The notes beneath the pieces are model-generated. The model ran no database searches, had not been told where the DNA came from, and saw nothing but the letters and a program-made list of their open reading frames with translations. 64,000 nt of DNA from Desulfovibrio aminophilus DSM 12254 (lineage in GTDB: Bacteria; Desulfobacterota; Desulfovibrionia; Desulfovibrionales; Desulfovibrionaceae). This document shows, piece after piece, positions 31,496 to 41,636 of this stretch; the stretch's first letter is position 1, and every line of letters starts with the position of its first letter. A program made the position numbers and the translations under genes. The stretch lies in assembly GCF_000422565.1 (NCBI RefSeq), contig NZ_AUMA01000003.1, positions 248,001 through 312,000 of the forward strand, written 5' to 3'.

Positions 31496-32896
31496 GTGGC
31501 CAGTCTGTACCGGCATCTGCCCCCCGTGGATCATTGCTTGGCGGCCCTGAATCGCGACCAGGAGTTCGCCGGCCTTCCCCGGCCCCTGCTCAAGGAACTG
31601 GTGAACCGATTCCTGGACCTTTGCCGCGAGGAAATCCGCTCCGGCGCGCTCAGCGAGGCCAAGGCCTTGAAACTGGACGCGCTCCTGCCGCGTCTGGAGG
31701 CTTATGCCCGCAGCCATTCCCGGTCGCGCTTCCGGCGTGTTCTCAACGCCACGGGCGTGGTGGCCCACACCAACCTCGGGCGTTCCCTGTTGGCCGAAAG
31801 CGCGGTTCAGGCAGTGACCGAGGCCTGCCGCCATTATTCCAACCTGGAGTTCGACCTGGACACCGGGCGTCGCGGCAGCCGCTACTCTCATGTGGAGGAT
31901 ATGCTCCGCCGTCTTACCGGGGCCGAGGCCGCCCTGGTGGTCAACAACAACGCCGCAGCCGTGCTCCTTGTCCTGGAAACCCTGGCCAAGGGCCGTGAGG
32001 TGGTCGTTTCGCGCGGCCAGCTGGTGGAGATCGGGGGTTCGTTCCGCATCCCCGAAGTCATGGCCCGTAGCGGCGCGATCCTGCGCGAGGTGGGGGCCAC
32101 CAACCGCACCCATCCCCGCGACTATGAGCAGGCTGTGGGCTCCCAGACCGCCGCCCTCATGCGCGTACACGCCTCCAACTACCGCATCCAGGGCTTCACC
32201 AGCGAGGTGGGCCGCGAGGATCTGCGTATCCTGGCTGACCGCTACGGCTTGATGCTCATCGAGGATCTGGGCAGCGGCAGCCTGCTCGATTTCTCCGAGT
32301 TCGGCCTGCCCGGTGAGCCCACGGTGCGCGCGGTGGTGGCCGCCGGGGTGGACGTGGTCACCTTTTCTGGGGACAAGGTCCTGGGCGGGCCCCAGGCGGG
32401 GGTCATCGTCGGCCGGACCGAGGCTGTGGAGGCCATCAAGCGCAACCCATTGAATCGGGCCTTGCGCATCGACAAGATGACCCTGGCGGCCCTGGAGGCC
32501 ACCTTGCGGCTCTATCTGGACCCGGAGCTGGCCCGGCGCGAGGTGCCGACCCTGCGCATGGTGGCCACGCCCCCGGCCACGCTCAAGACCCAGGCCGGAC
32601 GGCTGGCCCGGCTGCTCAAGTCCGATCTTTCGCATCATCTGGAGGTGTCCACGCGCGCGGGCGTGTCCCGCGTGGGCGGAGGCGCCTTCCCGGAACAGGA
32701 TCTGCCCACGGTCCTGGTGGCCCTGACGCCCCGCGACGGGCGCGGCGTGGAGGCCTTGCGCGAGGCCCTGCTGCACACCGACCCTCCGCTGGTGGGCCGG
32801 GTGGAGGGAGACGCCTTCTGCCTGGACCCGCGCACGTTGGAAACCAAGGAGTTCGCCCTGGCGGCCCGGGCCCTGGCCCAGGCGCTCGGGGCATGA
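31496..32896 (+). CDS. selA: L-seryl-tRNA(Sec) selenium transferase
   Basis: 466 residues from GTG 31496, 6 bp after GAGGAG; a longer frame from 31448 lacks this. NATGVVAHTNLGRSLL (near 80) and VTFSGDKVLGGPQAGVIVG (near 283-300, containing the PLP lysine) are SelA signatures. It converts seryl-tRNA(Sec) to selenocysteyl-tRNA(Sec). selB lies one gene downstream on the same strand. The tRNA-Sec gene is not in the window. Confidence 0.96.
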   Translation: MASLYRHLPPVDHCLAALNRDQEFAGLPRPLLKELVNRFLDLCREEIRSGALSEAKALKLDALLPRLEAYARSHSRSRFRRVLNATGVVAHTNLGRSLLAESAVQAVTEACRHYSNLEFDLDTGRRGSRYSHVEDMLRRLTGAEAALVVNNNAAAVLLVLETLAKGREVVVSRGQLVEIGGSFRIPEVMARSGAILREVGATNRTHPRDYEQAVGSQTAALMRVHASNYRIQGFTSEVGREDLRILADRYGLMLIEDLGSGSLLDFSEFGLPGEPTVRAVVAAGVDVVTFSGDKVLGGPQAGVIVGRTEAVEAIKRNPLNRALRIDKMTLAALEATLRLYLDPELARREVPTLRMVATPPATLKTQAGRLARLLKSDLSHHLEVSTRAGVSRVGGGAFPEQDLPTVLVALTPRDGRGVEALREALLHTDPPLVGRVEGDAFCLDPRTLETKEFALAARALAQALGA

Positions 32897-32909
32897 CGAG
32901 GAGCGCATC

Positions 32910-34292
32910 ATGACCAAGAAGACCCCGGAACTGGAGTTGAAGCCGCGAAGCTGCTGGGATGTCTACGCCTCCAAGGCCCAGCGGGAGGCGATGGACGAGG
33001 TGGCCGGACGCTACGTGGACTTTCTGTCCCGGTGCAAGACCGAACGCGAGACCGTGGACTACGCCGTGGCCCGGGCCGTCAAGGCCGGATTCCGCGAGGA
33101 GTTCAAGGGCAAGGCCGTGTACCGGATCATGCGCGGCAAGAGCCTGTTCCTGGCCCGCAAGGGCAAGCGGCCGCTGTCGGCTGGTTTCCGGCTCGTGGGG
33201 GCCCACGGCGACACGCCGCGTCTGGACTTCAAGCAACACCCCCTCTACGAAGAGGTTCAGGTGGGTCTGGCCAAGACCCACTACTATGGCGGCATCCGCA
33301 AGCACCAGTGGCTGGCCCGGCCCCTGGCCCTGCACGGGGTCGTGGTCAAGGCCGACGGTCGGGTGATTCCGGTGACCCTGGGCGAGGAACCGACGGACCC
33401 GGTCTTCACCATCGCCGATTTGTTGCCGCACCTGGCCTACAAGCAGGTGGAGAAGAAGCTTTCCGAGGCCTTCGAGGCCGAGAAGCTGAACGTCATTCTG
33501 GGCCACGCCCCGGCGATCAAGGGCAAGGACGACAAGGAGAACGGCCGGATCAAAAAGCGCCTGCTTGAATTGCTGCACGTGCGCTTCGGCATCGTCGAGG
33601 CTGACCTGCTGAGCGCCGAACTGCAGGCTGTGCCCGCCGGACCGGCCCGCTTCGTGGGCCTGGATGGTTCGCTCGTCGGCGGCTACGGTCAGGACGACCG
33701 TTCCTCGGTGTTCTGCGCCCTGGAAGCCCTGTTGGCCGAGAAGACGCCCGAACATACCCAGGTGGTGGTCATCTGGGACAAGGAGGAGATCGGCTCCGAA
33801 GGCTCCACCGGGGCCCAGTCCCTGTTCCTGGAGTACTGCCTCCAGGATCTGCTGGACGCGTGGGAGTCCGCATCCCGACTGTCCAAGGTATTCCTGGCCT
33901 CGGAGGCGATCTCGGCGGACGTGCATCCGGCCGTGGACCCGGACTATCAGGATGTGCATGAGAAGCTCAACTCCGCCTACCTCGGCTTTGGTCCCTGCTT
34001 CTGCAAGTATACCGGCCACCGGGGAAAGGTCGGGGCCAACGACGCCCACCCCGAATACATCGCCCGCCTGCGCCGCGTGTTGGACGGCGCGGGCGTCCCC
34101 TGGCAGATGGCCGAACTGGGCAAGGTGGACCTGGGGGGCGGCGGCACCGTGGCCAAGCACTTGGCCCGCTATGGTCTGGACATCATCGACATGGGCACGC
34201 CGGTGCTCTCCATGCACAGCCCGTTCGAGCTCACCAGCAAGGCCGACATCCACGCCACGGTTCTGGCTTTGCGGGCGTTCTTGAAGAGCTAG
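32910..34292 (+). CDS. M18-family aspartyl/metallo-aminopeptidase
   Basis: 460 residues. LVGAHGDTPRLDFK (near 94), GLDGSLVGGYGQDDRSSVFCALEALL (near 250), IWDKEEIGSEGSTGA (near 290) and TPVLSMHSPFELTSKADIH at the end carry the His/Asp/Glu metal ligands and catalytic residues of dinuclear-zinc M18 aminopeptidases. Length matches the family. It sits between selA and selB, 13 bp after selA, so co-transcription is likely; a functional link with selenocysteine insertion is not known. Confidence 0.92.
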   Translation: MTKKTPELELKPRSCWDVYASKAQREAMDEVAGRYVDFLSRCKTERETVDYAVARAVKAGFREEFKGKAVYRIMRGKSLFLARKGKRPLSAGFRLVGAHGDTPRLDFKQHPLYEEVQVGLAKTHYYGGIRKHQWLARPLALHGVVVKADGRVIPVTLGEEPTDPVFTIADLLPHLAYKQVEKKLSEAFEAEKLNVILGHAPAIKGKDDKENGRIKKRLLELLHVRFGIVEADLLSAELQAVPAGPARFVGLDGSLVGGYGQDDRSSVFCALEALLAEKTPEHTQVVVIWDKEEIGSEGSTGAQSLFLEYCLQDLLDAWESASRLSKVFLASEAISADVHPAVDPDYQDVHEKLNSAYLGFGPCFCKYTGHRGKVGANDAHPEYIARLRRVLDGAGVPWQMAELGKVDLGGGGTVAKHLARYGLDIIDMGTPVLSMHSPFELTSKADIHATVLALRAFLKS

Positions 34293-34323
34293 CGGCGGAC
34301 GTTTCCGCCGCGAAGGAGCGATC

Positions 34324-36243
34324 ATGCCGGTCATCATGGGCACCGCCGGTCATATCGATCACGGCAAGACGAGCCTGGTCAGGGCGCTCACGGGCATCGA
34401 CTGCGACCGCCTGGCCGAGGAGAAGCGCCGGGGCATCACCATCGAACTCGGGTTCGCCTTCCTGGATCTGCCGGACGGCAGTCGTCTGGGCATCGTGGAC
34501 GTGCCAGGACATGAACGCTTCGTGAAGAACATGGTCGCTGGGGCCGCAGGCATCGATTTCGTGCTTCTGGTCATCGCGGCCGACGAGGGAATCATGCCCC
34601 AGACCCGAGAACACCTGGAGATATGCTCGCTCCTAGGCGTTCAGGCCGGGCTGGTGGCCCTGACCAAGGCGGACATGGTGGACGAGGAGTGGTTGGAGAT
34701 GGTCCGTGACGAGACCGCCCGTTACCTGGAGCCCACCTTTCTCGGCGGGGCCCCGATGGTGCCGGTCTCGGCCGTCACGGGCCAGGGCCTGGACGAACTG
34801 CGCGCGGCAATCGCCGCGTTGGCCGCGGACTTCGCGCCCCGGCGGCGTTCGGACCTCTTCCGTCTGCCCGTGGACCGCGTGTTCAGCATCAAGGGCCACG
34901 GCACCGTGGTCACAGGCACGTCGCTGGCGGGGAAGATCGCCGTGGGCGAGGAGGTTCAGGTCTATCCCAAGGGCCGCAAAGCCAAGGTTCGCGGTCTGGA
35001 GTGCCACGGCGCGATGGTGAACGAGGCCCCGGCAGGGGTGCGCACGGCCGTGAATCTGGGCGGGCTGGAAGTGTCCGAGCTGGAACGCGGTGACGTGCTG
35101 GCCCGGCCGGACAGCTTGTTCCCCAGCCAGGTCTGGGACGTGGAACTCACCTGTCTGGCCTCGACCCCCAGGTCGCTCAAGCACCGCAAGGAGGTGCATT
35201 TCCACCACGGCGCGCGCGAAGTCATGGCTCGGGTCTACTTCCTGGACCGCGAAGAGCTGAAGCCCGGGGACACGGCCCTCTGCCAAGTGCGTTTCGAGGA
35301 GCCTCTGGCCGGGGTCTACGGCGATCGTGTGGTGCTGCGCTCGTTTTCGCCCCTGCGGACCATAGCCGGTGGTCGCATCGTCAATCCCCTGGGACGCCGG
35401 GTGCGGCGCTTCTCGTCCCAAGCCAAGGGCATCGAGGCCCTGCGCCTGGGGCAGGGCGAGGACGTGCTGCGGGCCCAGCTTGAACTTGTCGGTCCCTCGG
35501 GCTTGACCCAGGCCCAGCTCCTGATCCTCACGGATATGGAGTCCAAGGCCCTGGAAAAGGCTCTGGGCCTGCTGGGCGGCCGCCAGGAGGCCCTGCAGTT
35601 CGACCGCGAGACGCGAACTTACGTGGCAGGGAGCGTGGTGGCGGGACTGATCGATTGCCTGACTCGCTTCCTGGGCGAGTTTCACCGCCGCGAACCCATG
35701 CGGCCGGGCCTGGCCCGGGGCGAACTGGCCTCCACCTGGGGCCGCGAGCTGCCCTCTAAACTCTTTCACTTCCTCGTCGAGCGCGCCGCGCGTCAGGGAA
35801 CGGTGACCTTGGAGAACGACCTGTTCCGTCTGCCTGGGCATCGCGTGTCCCTGGCCTCGGACACGGCCAAGCTGCGCGAGGCCGTGCTCACGGCCTACGA
35901 GGCAGGAGGACTGACCCCGCCGAACCTCAAGGACGTGCTCGGCCCACTGGGCGTGGAGTTCAAGGAGGCCGCGCCGGTCTTCAAGATGCTCCAGGACGAA
36001 GGGAAGCTGACCAAGATCAAGGAGGAGATGTACTTCGCCACTCCGGCCGTGACCGGGCTGACCGACCGGGTCAGGGCTTGGTTCGCCGCCGGGCGCGAGG
36101 AGATGGAGCCATCGGACTTCCGCGATCTGAGCGGTTTGTCCCGCAAATATTCCATTCCGCTGCTGGAATGGCTGGACAAGGAGAAGGTCACGGTGCGGGT
36201 TGGCGACAACCGCAGGTTGCGCAAGCGCGATGCCGTGGGCTAG
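34324..36243 (+). CDS. selB: Selenocysteine-specific translation elongation factor
   Basis: 639 residues. G1 GHIDHGKT (9-16), the G2 region [11 protein letters not shown]3 DVPGHERFV and G4 TKAD are all present. After the EF-Tu-like domains the C-terminal 230 residues form the winged-helix array (e.g. [76 protein letters not shown]) that binds the SECIS hairpin of selenoprotein mRNAs. It delivers Sec-tRNA to the ribosome at UGA. A terminator hairpin follows, but its T-run faces the other strand. Confidence 0.96.
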   Translation: MPVIMGTAGHIDHGKTSLVRALTGIDCDRLAEEKRRGITIELGFAFLDLPDGSRLGIVDVPGHERFVKNMVAGAAGIDFVLLVIAADEGIMPQTREHLEICSLLGVQAGLVALTKADMVDEEWLEMVRDETARYLEPTFLGGAPMVPVSAVTGQGLDELRAAIAALAADFAPRRRSDLFRLPVDRVFSIKGHGTVVTGTSLAGKIAVGEEVQVYPKGRKAKVRGLECHGAMVNEAPAGVRTAVNLGGLEVSELERGDVLARPDSLFPSQVWDVELTCLASTPRSLKHRKEVHFHHGAREVMARVYFLDREELKPGDTALCQVRFEEPLAGVYGDRVVLRSFSPLRTIAGGRIVNPLGRRVRRFSSQAKGIEALRLGQGEDVLRAQLELVGPSGLTQAQLLILTDMESKALEKALGLLGGRQEALQFDRETRTYVAGSVVAGLIDCLTRFLGEFHRREPMRPGLARGELASTWGRELPSKLFHFLVERAARQGTVTLENDLFRLPGHRVSLASDTAKLREAVLTAYEAGGLTPPNLKDVLGPLGVEFKEAAPVFKMLQDEGKLTKIKEEMYFATPAVTGLTDRVRAWFAAGREEMEPSDFRDLSGLSRKYSIPLLEWLDKEKVTVRVGDNRRLRKRDAVG

Positions 36244-36247
36244 GACG

Positions 36248-36276
36248 GAAAAAAGGCCGGGTTGTCGCCCGGCCTT
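36248..36276 (-). terminator. Terminator of tRNA-His
   Basis: On the leftward strand, AAGGCCGGGC-GACA-ACCCGGCCTT is followed by a run of T, 26 bp after the tRNA-His 3' end. The GC-rich stem could also slow transcription from selB. Confidence 0.75.
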
Positions 36277-36301
36277 GGAAGGGGAATGATCCCCGGAAAA
36301 A

Positions 36302-36377
36302 TGGGGTGAGTGATGGGACTCGAACCCACGGCAACCAGAGCCACAATCTGGGACTCTACCAACTGAGCTACACTCAC
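36302..36377 (-). tRNA. tRNA-His (anticodon GTG)
   Basis: Read leftward: acceptor GTGAGTG/CACTCAC, D arm TAGCTCAGTTGGTAGAG, anticodon loop ATTGTGG (GTG), T arm GGGTTCGAGTCCC, C73 and encoded CCA. Base 36378 supplies the G-1 expected opposite C73 in tRNA-His. Confidence 0.96.
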
Positions 36378-36488
36378 CACAGAAGGAAGATGCGTATATA
36401 CGAGGCCCGAGCGGCGGTCAAGTGATTTCGTGCTCCGGGTGCTTATCGAACTCTGGTTCCATCAGCGAAGAAAACAAGGAAAGGTTGC

Positions 36489-37739
36489 ATGGACAAACTC
36501 ATCATCGAGGGCGGCGTTCCCTTGCGCGGTCGCATCCGCGTGAGCGGCTCCAAGAATGCCGCCCTGCCCATCCTCATGGCTTGTCTGCTGGCCGAAACCC
36601 CGGTGCGTCTGAGCAACGTGCCGCGCTTGCGTGATATACGCACCACGCTTAAATTGTTGAATATCCTCGGATGTGAGAGCGAATTCGAGGAGAACGTGGT
36701 GCGGGCTCAGGTCGTGCAGTTGAAGCCCGAGGCTCCCTACGATCTGGTCAAGACCATGCGCGCCTCGGTGCTTTGTCTGGGGCCGTTGTTGGCCCTGCTG
36801 GGCGAGGCCCGGGTGGCCCTGCCCGGCGGCTGCGCCATCGGCGCCCGGCCCGTGGATCTGCACCTCAAAGCCCTGGAACGCATGGGCGCGACCTTCGAGT
36901 TGACCTCCGGCTACATCCTGGGGCGCTGCAAGAAGCTCAAGGGAGCCCACATCACCTTCGATTTTCCCACCGTGGGCGGCACCGAGAATCTGCTCATGGC
37001 CGCCAGTCTGGCCGAGGGCGAAACCGTGCTCGAGAACGCGGCTCGTGAGCCGGAGGTAGCCGACCTGGCGAATTTCCTGAACGCCTGCGGAGCCAGGATC
37101 AGCGGCCAGGGCACGAGCGTCATCCGCGTCGAGGGCGTTTCCTCCCTGCGCGGCTGCGACTATCGGGTCATGCCCGACCGCATCGAGGCCGGGACGTTTC
37201 TCATCGCCGCGCCCATCACCGGTGGAGAATTGGAGATCCTGGACTGCCCATTCCAGGAGCTGGACGCCCTGGTCTACAAATTGCGCGAGATGGGGGTCTG
37301 GGTCCAGGAGGACGGTGAGCGGGTCATCGTGCGCCGGGACGGCGAACTGACCGGCGTGGACGTGACCACCCAGCCGCATCCGGGTTTCCCCACGGACATG
37401 CAGGCCCAGATCATGGCTCTCATGTGCGTGGCCAGGGGTGCGGGGTCCATTCAGGAGAAGATTTTCGAGAACCGTTTCATGCACGTCCTGGAGCTGGTGC
37501 GCCTGGGCGCGAACATCAAGCTCAAGGACCGTACGGCCGTGGTGCGCGGAGTGCCCAAGCTGGTCGGCGCGCCGGTGATGGCCTCGGATCTGCGGGCCAG
37601 CGCCTCCCTCGTGTTGGCCGGACTGGCCGCCGAAGGCGTCACCGAGGTGCAGCGCATCTACCATCTGGATCGGGGTTACGAGAACATCGAAGCCAAGCTC
37701 TCGGCCGTGGGCGCGCGCATCCGCCGGGCCCCGGAATGA
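36489..37739 (+). CDS. murA: UDP-N-acetylglucosamine 1-carboxyvinyltransferase
   Basis: 416 residues, full family length. [10 protein letters not shown] (near 20) and [14 protein letters not shown], with the PEP-binding/fosfomycin-target cysteine in its loop near 116, are MurA signatures; the second half has [16 protein letters not shown]. It makes the first committed step of peptidoglycan synthesis. It lies about 110 bp after tRNA-His on the opposite strand, with AAGGAAAGG as ribosome site. Confidence 0.97.
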   Translation: MDKLIIEGGVPLRGRIRVSGSKNAALPILMACLLAETPVRLSNVPRLRDIRTTLKLLNILGCESEFEENVVRAQVVQLKPEAPYDLVKTMRASVLCLGPLLALLGEARVALPGGCAIGARPVDLHLKALERMGATFELTSGYILGRCKKLKGAHITFDFPTVGGTENLLMAASLAEGETVLENAAREPEVADLANFLNACGARISGQGTSVIRVEGVSSLRGCDYRVMPDRIEAGTFLIAAPITGGELEILDCPFQELDALVYKLREMGVWVQEDGERVIVRRDGELTGVDVTTQPHPGFPTDMQAQIMALMCVARGAGSIQEKIFENRFMHVLELVRLGANIKLKDRTAVVRGVPKLVGAPVMASDLRASASLVLAGLAAEGVTEVQRIYHLDRGYENIEAKLSAVGARIRRAPE

Positions 37740-37811
37740 GGAAGCGCCGCGTCGGGGCGGGACGCCGAGAGAGGGGAGGGACTCCTCCCCCGGCCCCCTC
37801 CGCGCGCGCGA

Positions 37812-38096
37812 TCACTTCAGGCCGGAATAGTAGGCGGCCAGATCCTGGATATCGGCGTCCGAGAGTTTTTGGGCGATGCCGATCATGGACTTGGGTTCGC
37901 CCTTGCCTCCCTTGTAGTTCATCATCAGGCCGGTGAACTTCTTGGCGTCCATGCCGTCCAGGTTCTTCTTGGCGTTGTGGCAGCTGCACTTCTTGGCCAG
38001 GGCCTTTCCCGCCGCGGGATCGGCTGCGGACGCGATGTTCAGGCCCACGAACAGGCCCAGGGCGATGATGCAGGATGCGAGGAGCATGCGTTTCAT
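37812..38096 (-). CDS. Small periplasmic monohaem cytochrome c with a CxCH motif
   Basis: 94 residues. A signal peptide (MKRMLLASCIIALGLFVGLNIASA) is cut before ADPAAGKALAKKCSCHNAKKN. The C-terminal part has PKSMIG with the likely axial methionine and DIQDLAAYYSGLK, the usual last helix of class I cytochromes c. The haem site reads C-S-C-H, one residue short of C-x-x-C-H; the DNA is unambiguous on this reading. It resembles cytochrome c-553-type electron carriers of sulfate reducers. GGAGG precedes the ATG. Confidence 0.85.
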   Translation of the reverse strand: MKRMLLASCIIALGLFVGLNIASAADPAAGKALAKKCSCHNAKKNLDGMDAKKFTGLMMNYKGGKGEPKSMIGIAQKLSDADIQDLAAYYSGLK

Positions 38097-38156
38097 GGAA
38101 GCCTCCTGTTTTGAGGCACTCTATCATTTTTCCGTGAAAAGCACAGGGCCGACTGC

Positions 38157-40619
38157 ATGGTGCCGTATGAACGTCGGCGGCTTTGCTGCATGAGCCGGGG
38201 GACGCCGCCGGAGGCCGTTCGCCCCGCCCCAAGTCTCTTCGCCTGGCAGATCCTGTTCCTGGCTTTTTGTCTCGGTCTGTTCTCCCTGGACCATCCAGAA
38301 GCCGCCCTGGGCGTGCCCCTGCTTTGGCTTGCCGGGCGCGATCTGCGGGCACGGCCCCTGGCTGCTTGGCTTCTGCTTCTGGCCTGGGCCCTGGGGCTGG
38401 GCTACATGGTTTTGCGCGCGCCCGGCCCCGCCCCCGAAACTCCCGCATGGGTGGAGAAACGCGGGACCGTTCCCCTGCGCGGGGTGGTGGAGGAGGTCCA
38501 GTCGCGCCCCGGCAAGCGGCTCGTGATCCTGCTGCGCGACGTGACCTGTATCGTGGACGGAATATCCTGGAGGCCGCCCGGCATGGTGGCTTGGACCTGG
38601 GAATACCCTTCGGCCCGTCCACGGCCAGGCCAGGAGGTCGAGTTTCCCGCGCGTCCGCGTCCGGTTCGAGGCTTCGGCAATCCCGGAACCTGGGACTGGG
38701 AAGGATTCTGGGAGCGCCGGGGAGTTGGTTGGCGCGTCTACACCCGGGGAGACGACGACGGCGTGGTTCTCGGGCGGGAGCCCGCGGCCAGCGTCGGTGG
38801 TCTGCGGCTCTCCCTGCGGAGTGCAGTGGAAATTCTGACGCCGCCGACCCAGGGCGGCGCCGTGGTCCTGGCCGTGACCACGGGCGATCGTTTTCTGCTG
38901 GAGCCGGCCACGCTGGAACTCATGCGCGACGCCGGGCTGTCCCACAGTCTGGCGCTGTCCGGCCTGCACCTCGGCTTCGTCTCGGCCCTGGGATTGGGGC
39001 TGGCTCACATCCTCGGGTTGCTGCGGCCGGGCTTGCTGCTGCGCCTGCCCCGACCCAAGCTGGCCGTGCTCCTGGCCGCACCCCTGGTGCTCGGCTATGC
39101 TTGGCTGGGCCAACCCGCGCCCTCGCTCATCCGGGCCGCCTGCATGTTCGCCTCCTGGGCCGTTCTGCTTCTCCTGGACCGGGAGCGTGTGCTTCTGGAC
39201 GGCCTTTTCCTGGCCTTGGCCGTGATTCTTCTGGTCGATCCTCTGGAAATTCAGGAATTGAGCCTCCAGCTTTCTGCGGCGGCCGTGGCCGGAATCGCGG
39301 TGTTCCTGCCGCCGCTGTGGCGGCTTCTGCCCGGTCGAAATCGGAGACTTTGGCTGCCGCTGCGCTGGGCCCTGGGCCTGCTTCTGGTGAGTTTCTGCGC
39401 CAACCTGGCCATCCTGCCGTTGCAAGCTTGGCATTTCGGCGCCGTGAATCCCAACTTCCTGGCCAATCTCGTCTGGCTGCCCGTGCTGGGATTCGGGGTC
39501 ATGCCCTTGGGATTGGCGGGTCTGCTCCTGGCGCCGGTTTTGCCGGATCTCGCCGCGCCTTGCCTGTCGACGGCGGCCGCCCTGGCCGACTCCGTGATGG
39601 AACTGTTGTCCTGGGCCGATGGCCGGGGCTGGCTGCCGCTGGTTTTGACCCTGCGCCCGCGTTGGTCGGAACTGCTTGGGGCCGCGCTGCTCCTGGGCTG
39701 TCTGCCGGTGTTGCTCCGGGCGCGGCGGGTTCCCGTCCGTCTCCTGGGGGTCGGTCTGGGGCTTCTCCTCGGCCCGCATCTTTGGATCACGGTTTCCGAC
39801 GCCGTGGGCGGGGCGCGCCTGGACCTTCTGGACGTGGGGCAGGGCCAGTCGGCGCTCATCGGTCTGCCGGGCGGGCGGCGCGTGCTGGTGGACGGAGGGG
39901 GATTCAACAGCCCGACCTTCGACGTCGGCGCGGCGGTGGTGGCCCCGGCCCTGACCTGGGGACGGCCGCCCCGGCTGGAGGCGGTGCTCATGAGCCACCC
40001 GGATACGGACCATGCGCGGGGGTTGGGCGCGATTTTGCGGGGATTCGACGTGGGCCTCTTCGCCTCGGCCGCCGAACCGCCCGAAGCCTTGCGCGAGGCA
40101 ATCGCGGCGCACGACGTGCCCCAACGAACTGTCCAGGCCGGGGATGCCCTCGACCTGGGGCGCGGCTTGCGCCTGGAGGTGCTGCACCCGGAACTGGACG
40201 ATCCAAATCGTTCCAACCGCGATTCGTTGATTCTGCGGTTGACCTGGGATGGCCGGGGACTCCTCGTTCTGCCCGGGGACGTGGACCGTGTGGGGCTGCG
40301 GCAGGCGCTCGGCTCCGGCCGTGATTTCCGGGCCGAGGTGCTCGTATTGCCGCACCACGGCAGCAAAGGGTCGTTCCTGCCGCGTTTCATTGACGCCGTC
40401 AGTCCGTCCACGGCCTTGGTTTCCTGCGGTTTTCTCAATGGTTACGGATTTCCCAATGAGACCGTGGTGGACGATTTCAGACGACGCGGGGTGGCTCTCT
40501 GGAGCACCGCCGCGAGCGGCCGACTGGAAGTCCGCTGGTCCAGCCCAAGCTCTCCGGGTGTCCTGGAGCCGTTCCTGCCGTCGTCTCCCGAGACCACATC
40601 GCTTGGTCTATTGCCATGA
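38157..40619 (+). CDS. comEC: ComEC/Rec2-family DNA internalisation channel
   Basis: 820 residues (or 809 from the ATG at 38190). The N-terminal domain holds PLRGVVEEVQSRPGKR (DUF4131-like, with OB fold). The competence domain carries about ten membrane helices and the motif LSHSLALSGLHLGFVSALGLG (near 265). The C-terminal metallo-beta-lactamase-like domain has LDVGQGQSALIGLPGGRRVLVDGGG, MSHPDTDHARGLG (HxDxDH) and LPHHGSKGSF. It should import single-stranded DNA across the inner membrane and possibly degrade the other strand. No other competence genes are in the window. Confidence 0.92.
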   Translation: MVPYERRRLCCMSRGTPPEAVRPAPSLFAWQILFLAFCLGLFSLDHPEAALGVPLLWLAGRDLRARPLAAWLLLLAWALGLGYMVLRAPGPAPETPAWVEKRGTVPLRGVVEEVQSRPGKRLVILLRDVTCIVDGISWRPPGMVAWTWEYPSARPRPGQEVEFPARPRPVRGFGNPGTWDWEGFWERRGVGWRVYTRGDDDGVVLGREPAASVGGLRLSLRSAVEILTPPTQGGAVVLAVTTGDRFLLEPATLELMRDAGLSHSLALSGLHLGFVSALGLGLAHILGLLRPGLLLRLPRPKLAVLLAAPLVLGYAWLGQPAPSLIRAACMFASWAVLLLLDRERVLLDGLFLALAVILLVDPLEIQELSLQLSAAAVAGIAVFLPPLWRLLPGRNRRLWLPLRWALGLLLVSFCANLAILPLQAWHFGAVNPNFLANLVWLPVLGFGVMPLGLAGLLLAPVLPDLAAPCLSTAAALADSVMELLSWADGRGWLPLVLTLRPRWSELLGAALLLGCLPVLLRARRVPVRLLGVGLGLLLGPHLWITVSDAVGGARLDLLDVGQGQSALIGLPGGRRVLVDGGGFNSPTFDVGAAVVAPALTWGRPPRLEAVLMSHPDTDHARGLGAILRGFDVGLFASAAEPPEALREAIAAHDVPQRTVQAGDALDLGRGLRLEVLHPELDDPNRSNRDSLILRLTWDGRGLLVLPGDVDRVGLRQALGSGRDFRAEVLVLPHHGSKGSFLPRFIDAVSPSTALVSCGFLNGYGFPNETVVDDFRRRGVALWSTAASGRLEVRWSSPSSPGVLEPFLPSSPETTSLGLLP

Positions 40620-40710
40620 GACTGGCGACAGGCTATGGGAAGTGTCTGATGCTGAGCACAACCTCCATAGGCTCGTGCGGACGGGGTTTCCGGCCCGTCA
40701 GGAACGGCTC

Positions 40711-41565
40711 GTGATCGTCCGTTGCTGGGGCGCGCGCGGCTCCATCGCCGTTTCAGGGAAGGAGTGCGTCAAATACGGCGGCGATACCGCCTGCATCGAG
40801 GTGCGCGCCCGCGACGGCCGAGTCGTCATCGTGGACGCCGGCTCGGGAATCCGCCGTCTGGGCAATCGCCTCCTGGCCGAGGGCATCCTCGACTACGATC
40901 TGCTCTTCACCCACACCCACTGGGATCACATTCTGGGGTTTCCCTTCTTCAAGCCCATCTATATGGAGCGGGCCGCGTTGACCATTCACAGCTGCCGAAG
41001 CCTCCAGGGCGATATGGGCAAGCTGCTGGCGCGGATCATGGCTCCGCCGCATTTTCCCGTGCCGTTCGGCGAGATTCGGGCCAAGCTGGACTTCGTTTCC
41101 ACCTGCGGCGATGTCCTGCGCCTGGGCGGGCTGACCGTGCGGGCCATCCCGCTCTCGCACCCGAACATGGGCGTGGGCTATCGTTTCGAGGAGGACGGGG
41201 CGGCTTTCGTCTTTCTTACCGACAACGAATTGTCGCACCGCCATCGCGGCGGCCGGAGCGTGGAGGAATATGTGGAGTTCTGCCGGGGGGCGGATCTGCT
41301 CTTCCACGACGCCGAATACACCGAGGAAGAATACCTCCAGAAACGGACCTGGGGCCATTCCCACTCCCGCGCCGCCCTGGATCTTGCCGTGGCCGCGGGC
41401 GTCCGCCGCTTCGGCCTCTACCACCACAACCAGGATCGCGACGACGCCGGAGTGGACCGCATGGTCCGCGCCTGCCGCGAAACCGTGAGCGTCCTGGGGA
41501 GCGGTCCGGAATGCTTCGGCGTGCGCCAGGACGCCGAGTTCGAGGTCAGGCCGCTCCCGTCTTGA
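40711..41565 (+). CDS. Metallo-beta-lactamase-fold hydrolase
   Basis: 284 residues from GTG 40711, 7 bp after AGGA; the frame is open upstream but without a better start. VRCWGARGSIAVSGKECVKYGGDTACIEV and FTHTHWDHILGFPFF (HxHxDH, near 70) plus LSHPNMGVGYRF, DNELSHR, LLFHDAEYTEEEY and TWGHSHSRAALDLA supply the metal ligands of the PhnP/RNase Z-like MBL group (cAMP/phosphodiesterase-like, often near response regulators). A receiver-domain gene follows 72 bp downstream. Substrate unknown; a cyclic nucleotide or phosphodiester is plausible. Confidence 0.85.
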   Translation: MIVRCWGARGSIAVSGKECVKYGGDTACIEVRARDGRVVIVDAGSGIRRLGNRLLAEGILDYDLLFTHTHWDHILGFPFFKPIYMERAALTIHSCRSLQGDMGKLLARIMAPPHFPVPFGEIRAKLDFVSTCGDVLRLGGLTVRAIPLSHPNMGVGYRFEEDGAAFVFLTDNELSHRHRGGRSVEEYVEFCRGADLLFHDAEYTEEEYLQKRTWGHSHSRAALDLAVAAGVRRFGLYHHNQDRDDAGVDRMVRACRETVSVLGSGPECFGVRQDAEFEVRPLPS

Positions 41566-41636
41566 TTTTCACTGCCCACCGCCTTACAAGATACTTCGTT
41601 TCGTCAGATTCCGACCTTTTTCTCCCGGGAGGACGC

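Noticed and set aside
31496-36243. Possible selenoprotein genes near selA/selB (in-frame TGA)
   Set aside because: Inspection of neighbouring genes showed no frame continuing through TGA with conserved sequence after it; only the TAG case at 16642 was found.
37740-37800. GGGAGGGACTCCTCCC hairpin after murA as a terminator
   Set aside because: No T-run follows on either strand.
38124-40358. 744-codon leftward frame over comEC
   Set aside because: Gln/Arg/Pro-rich, no domain, entirely opposite the recognised comEC gene.
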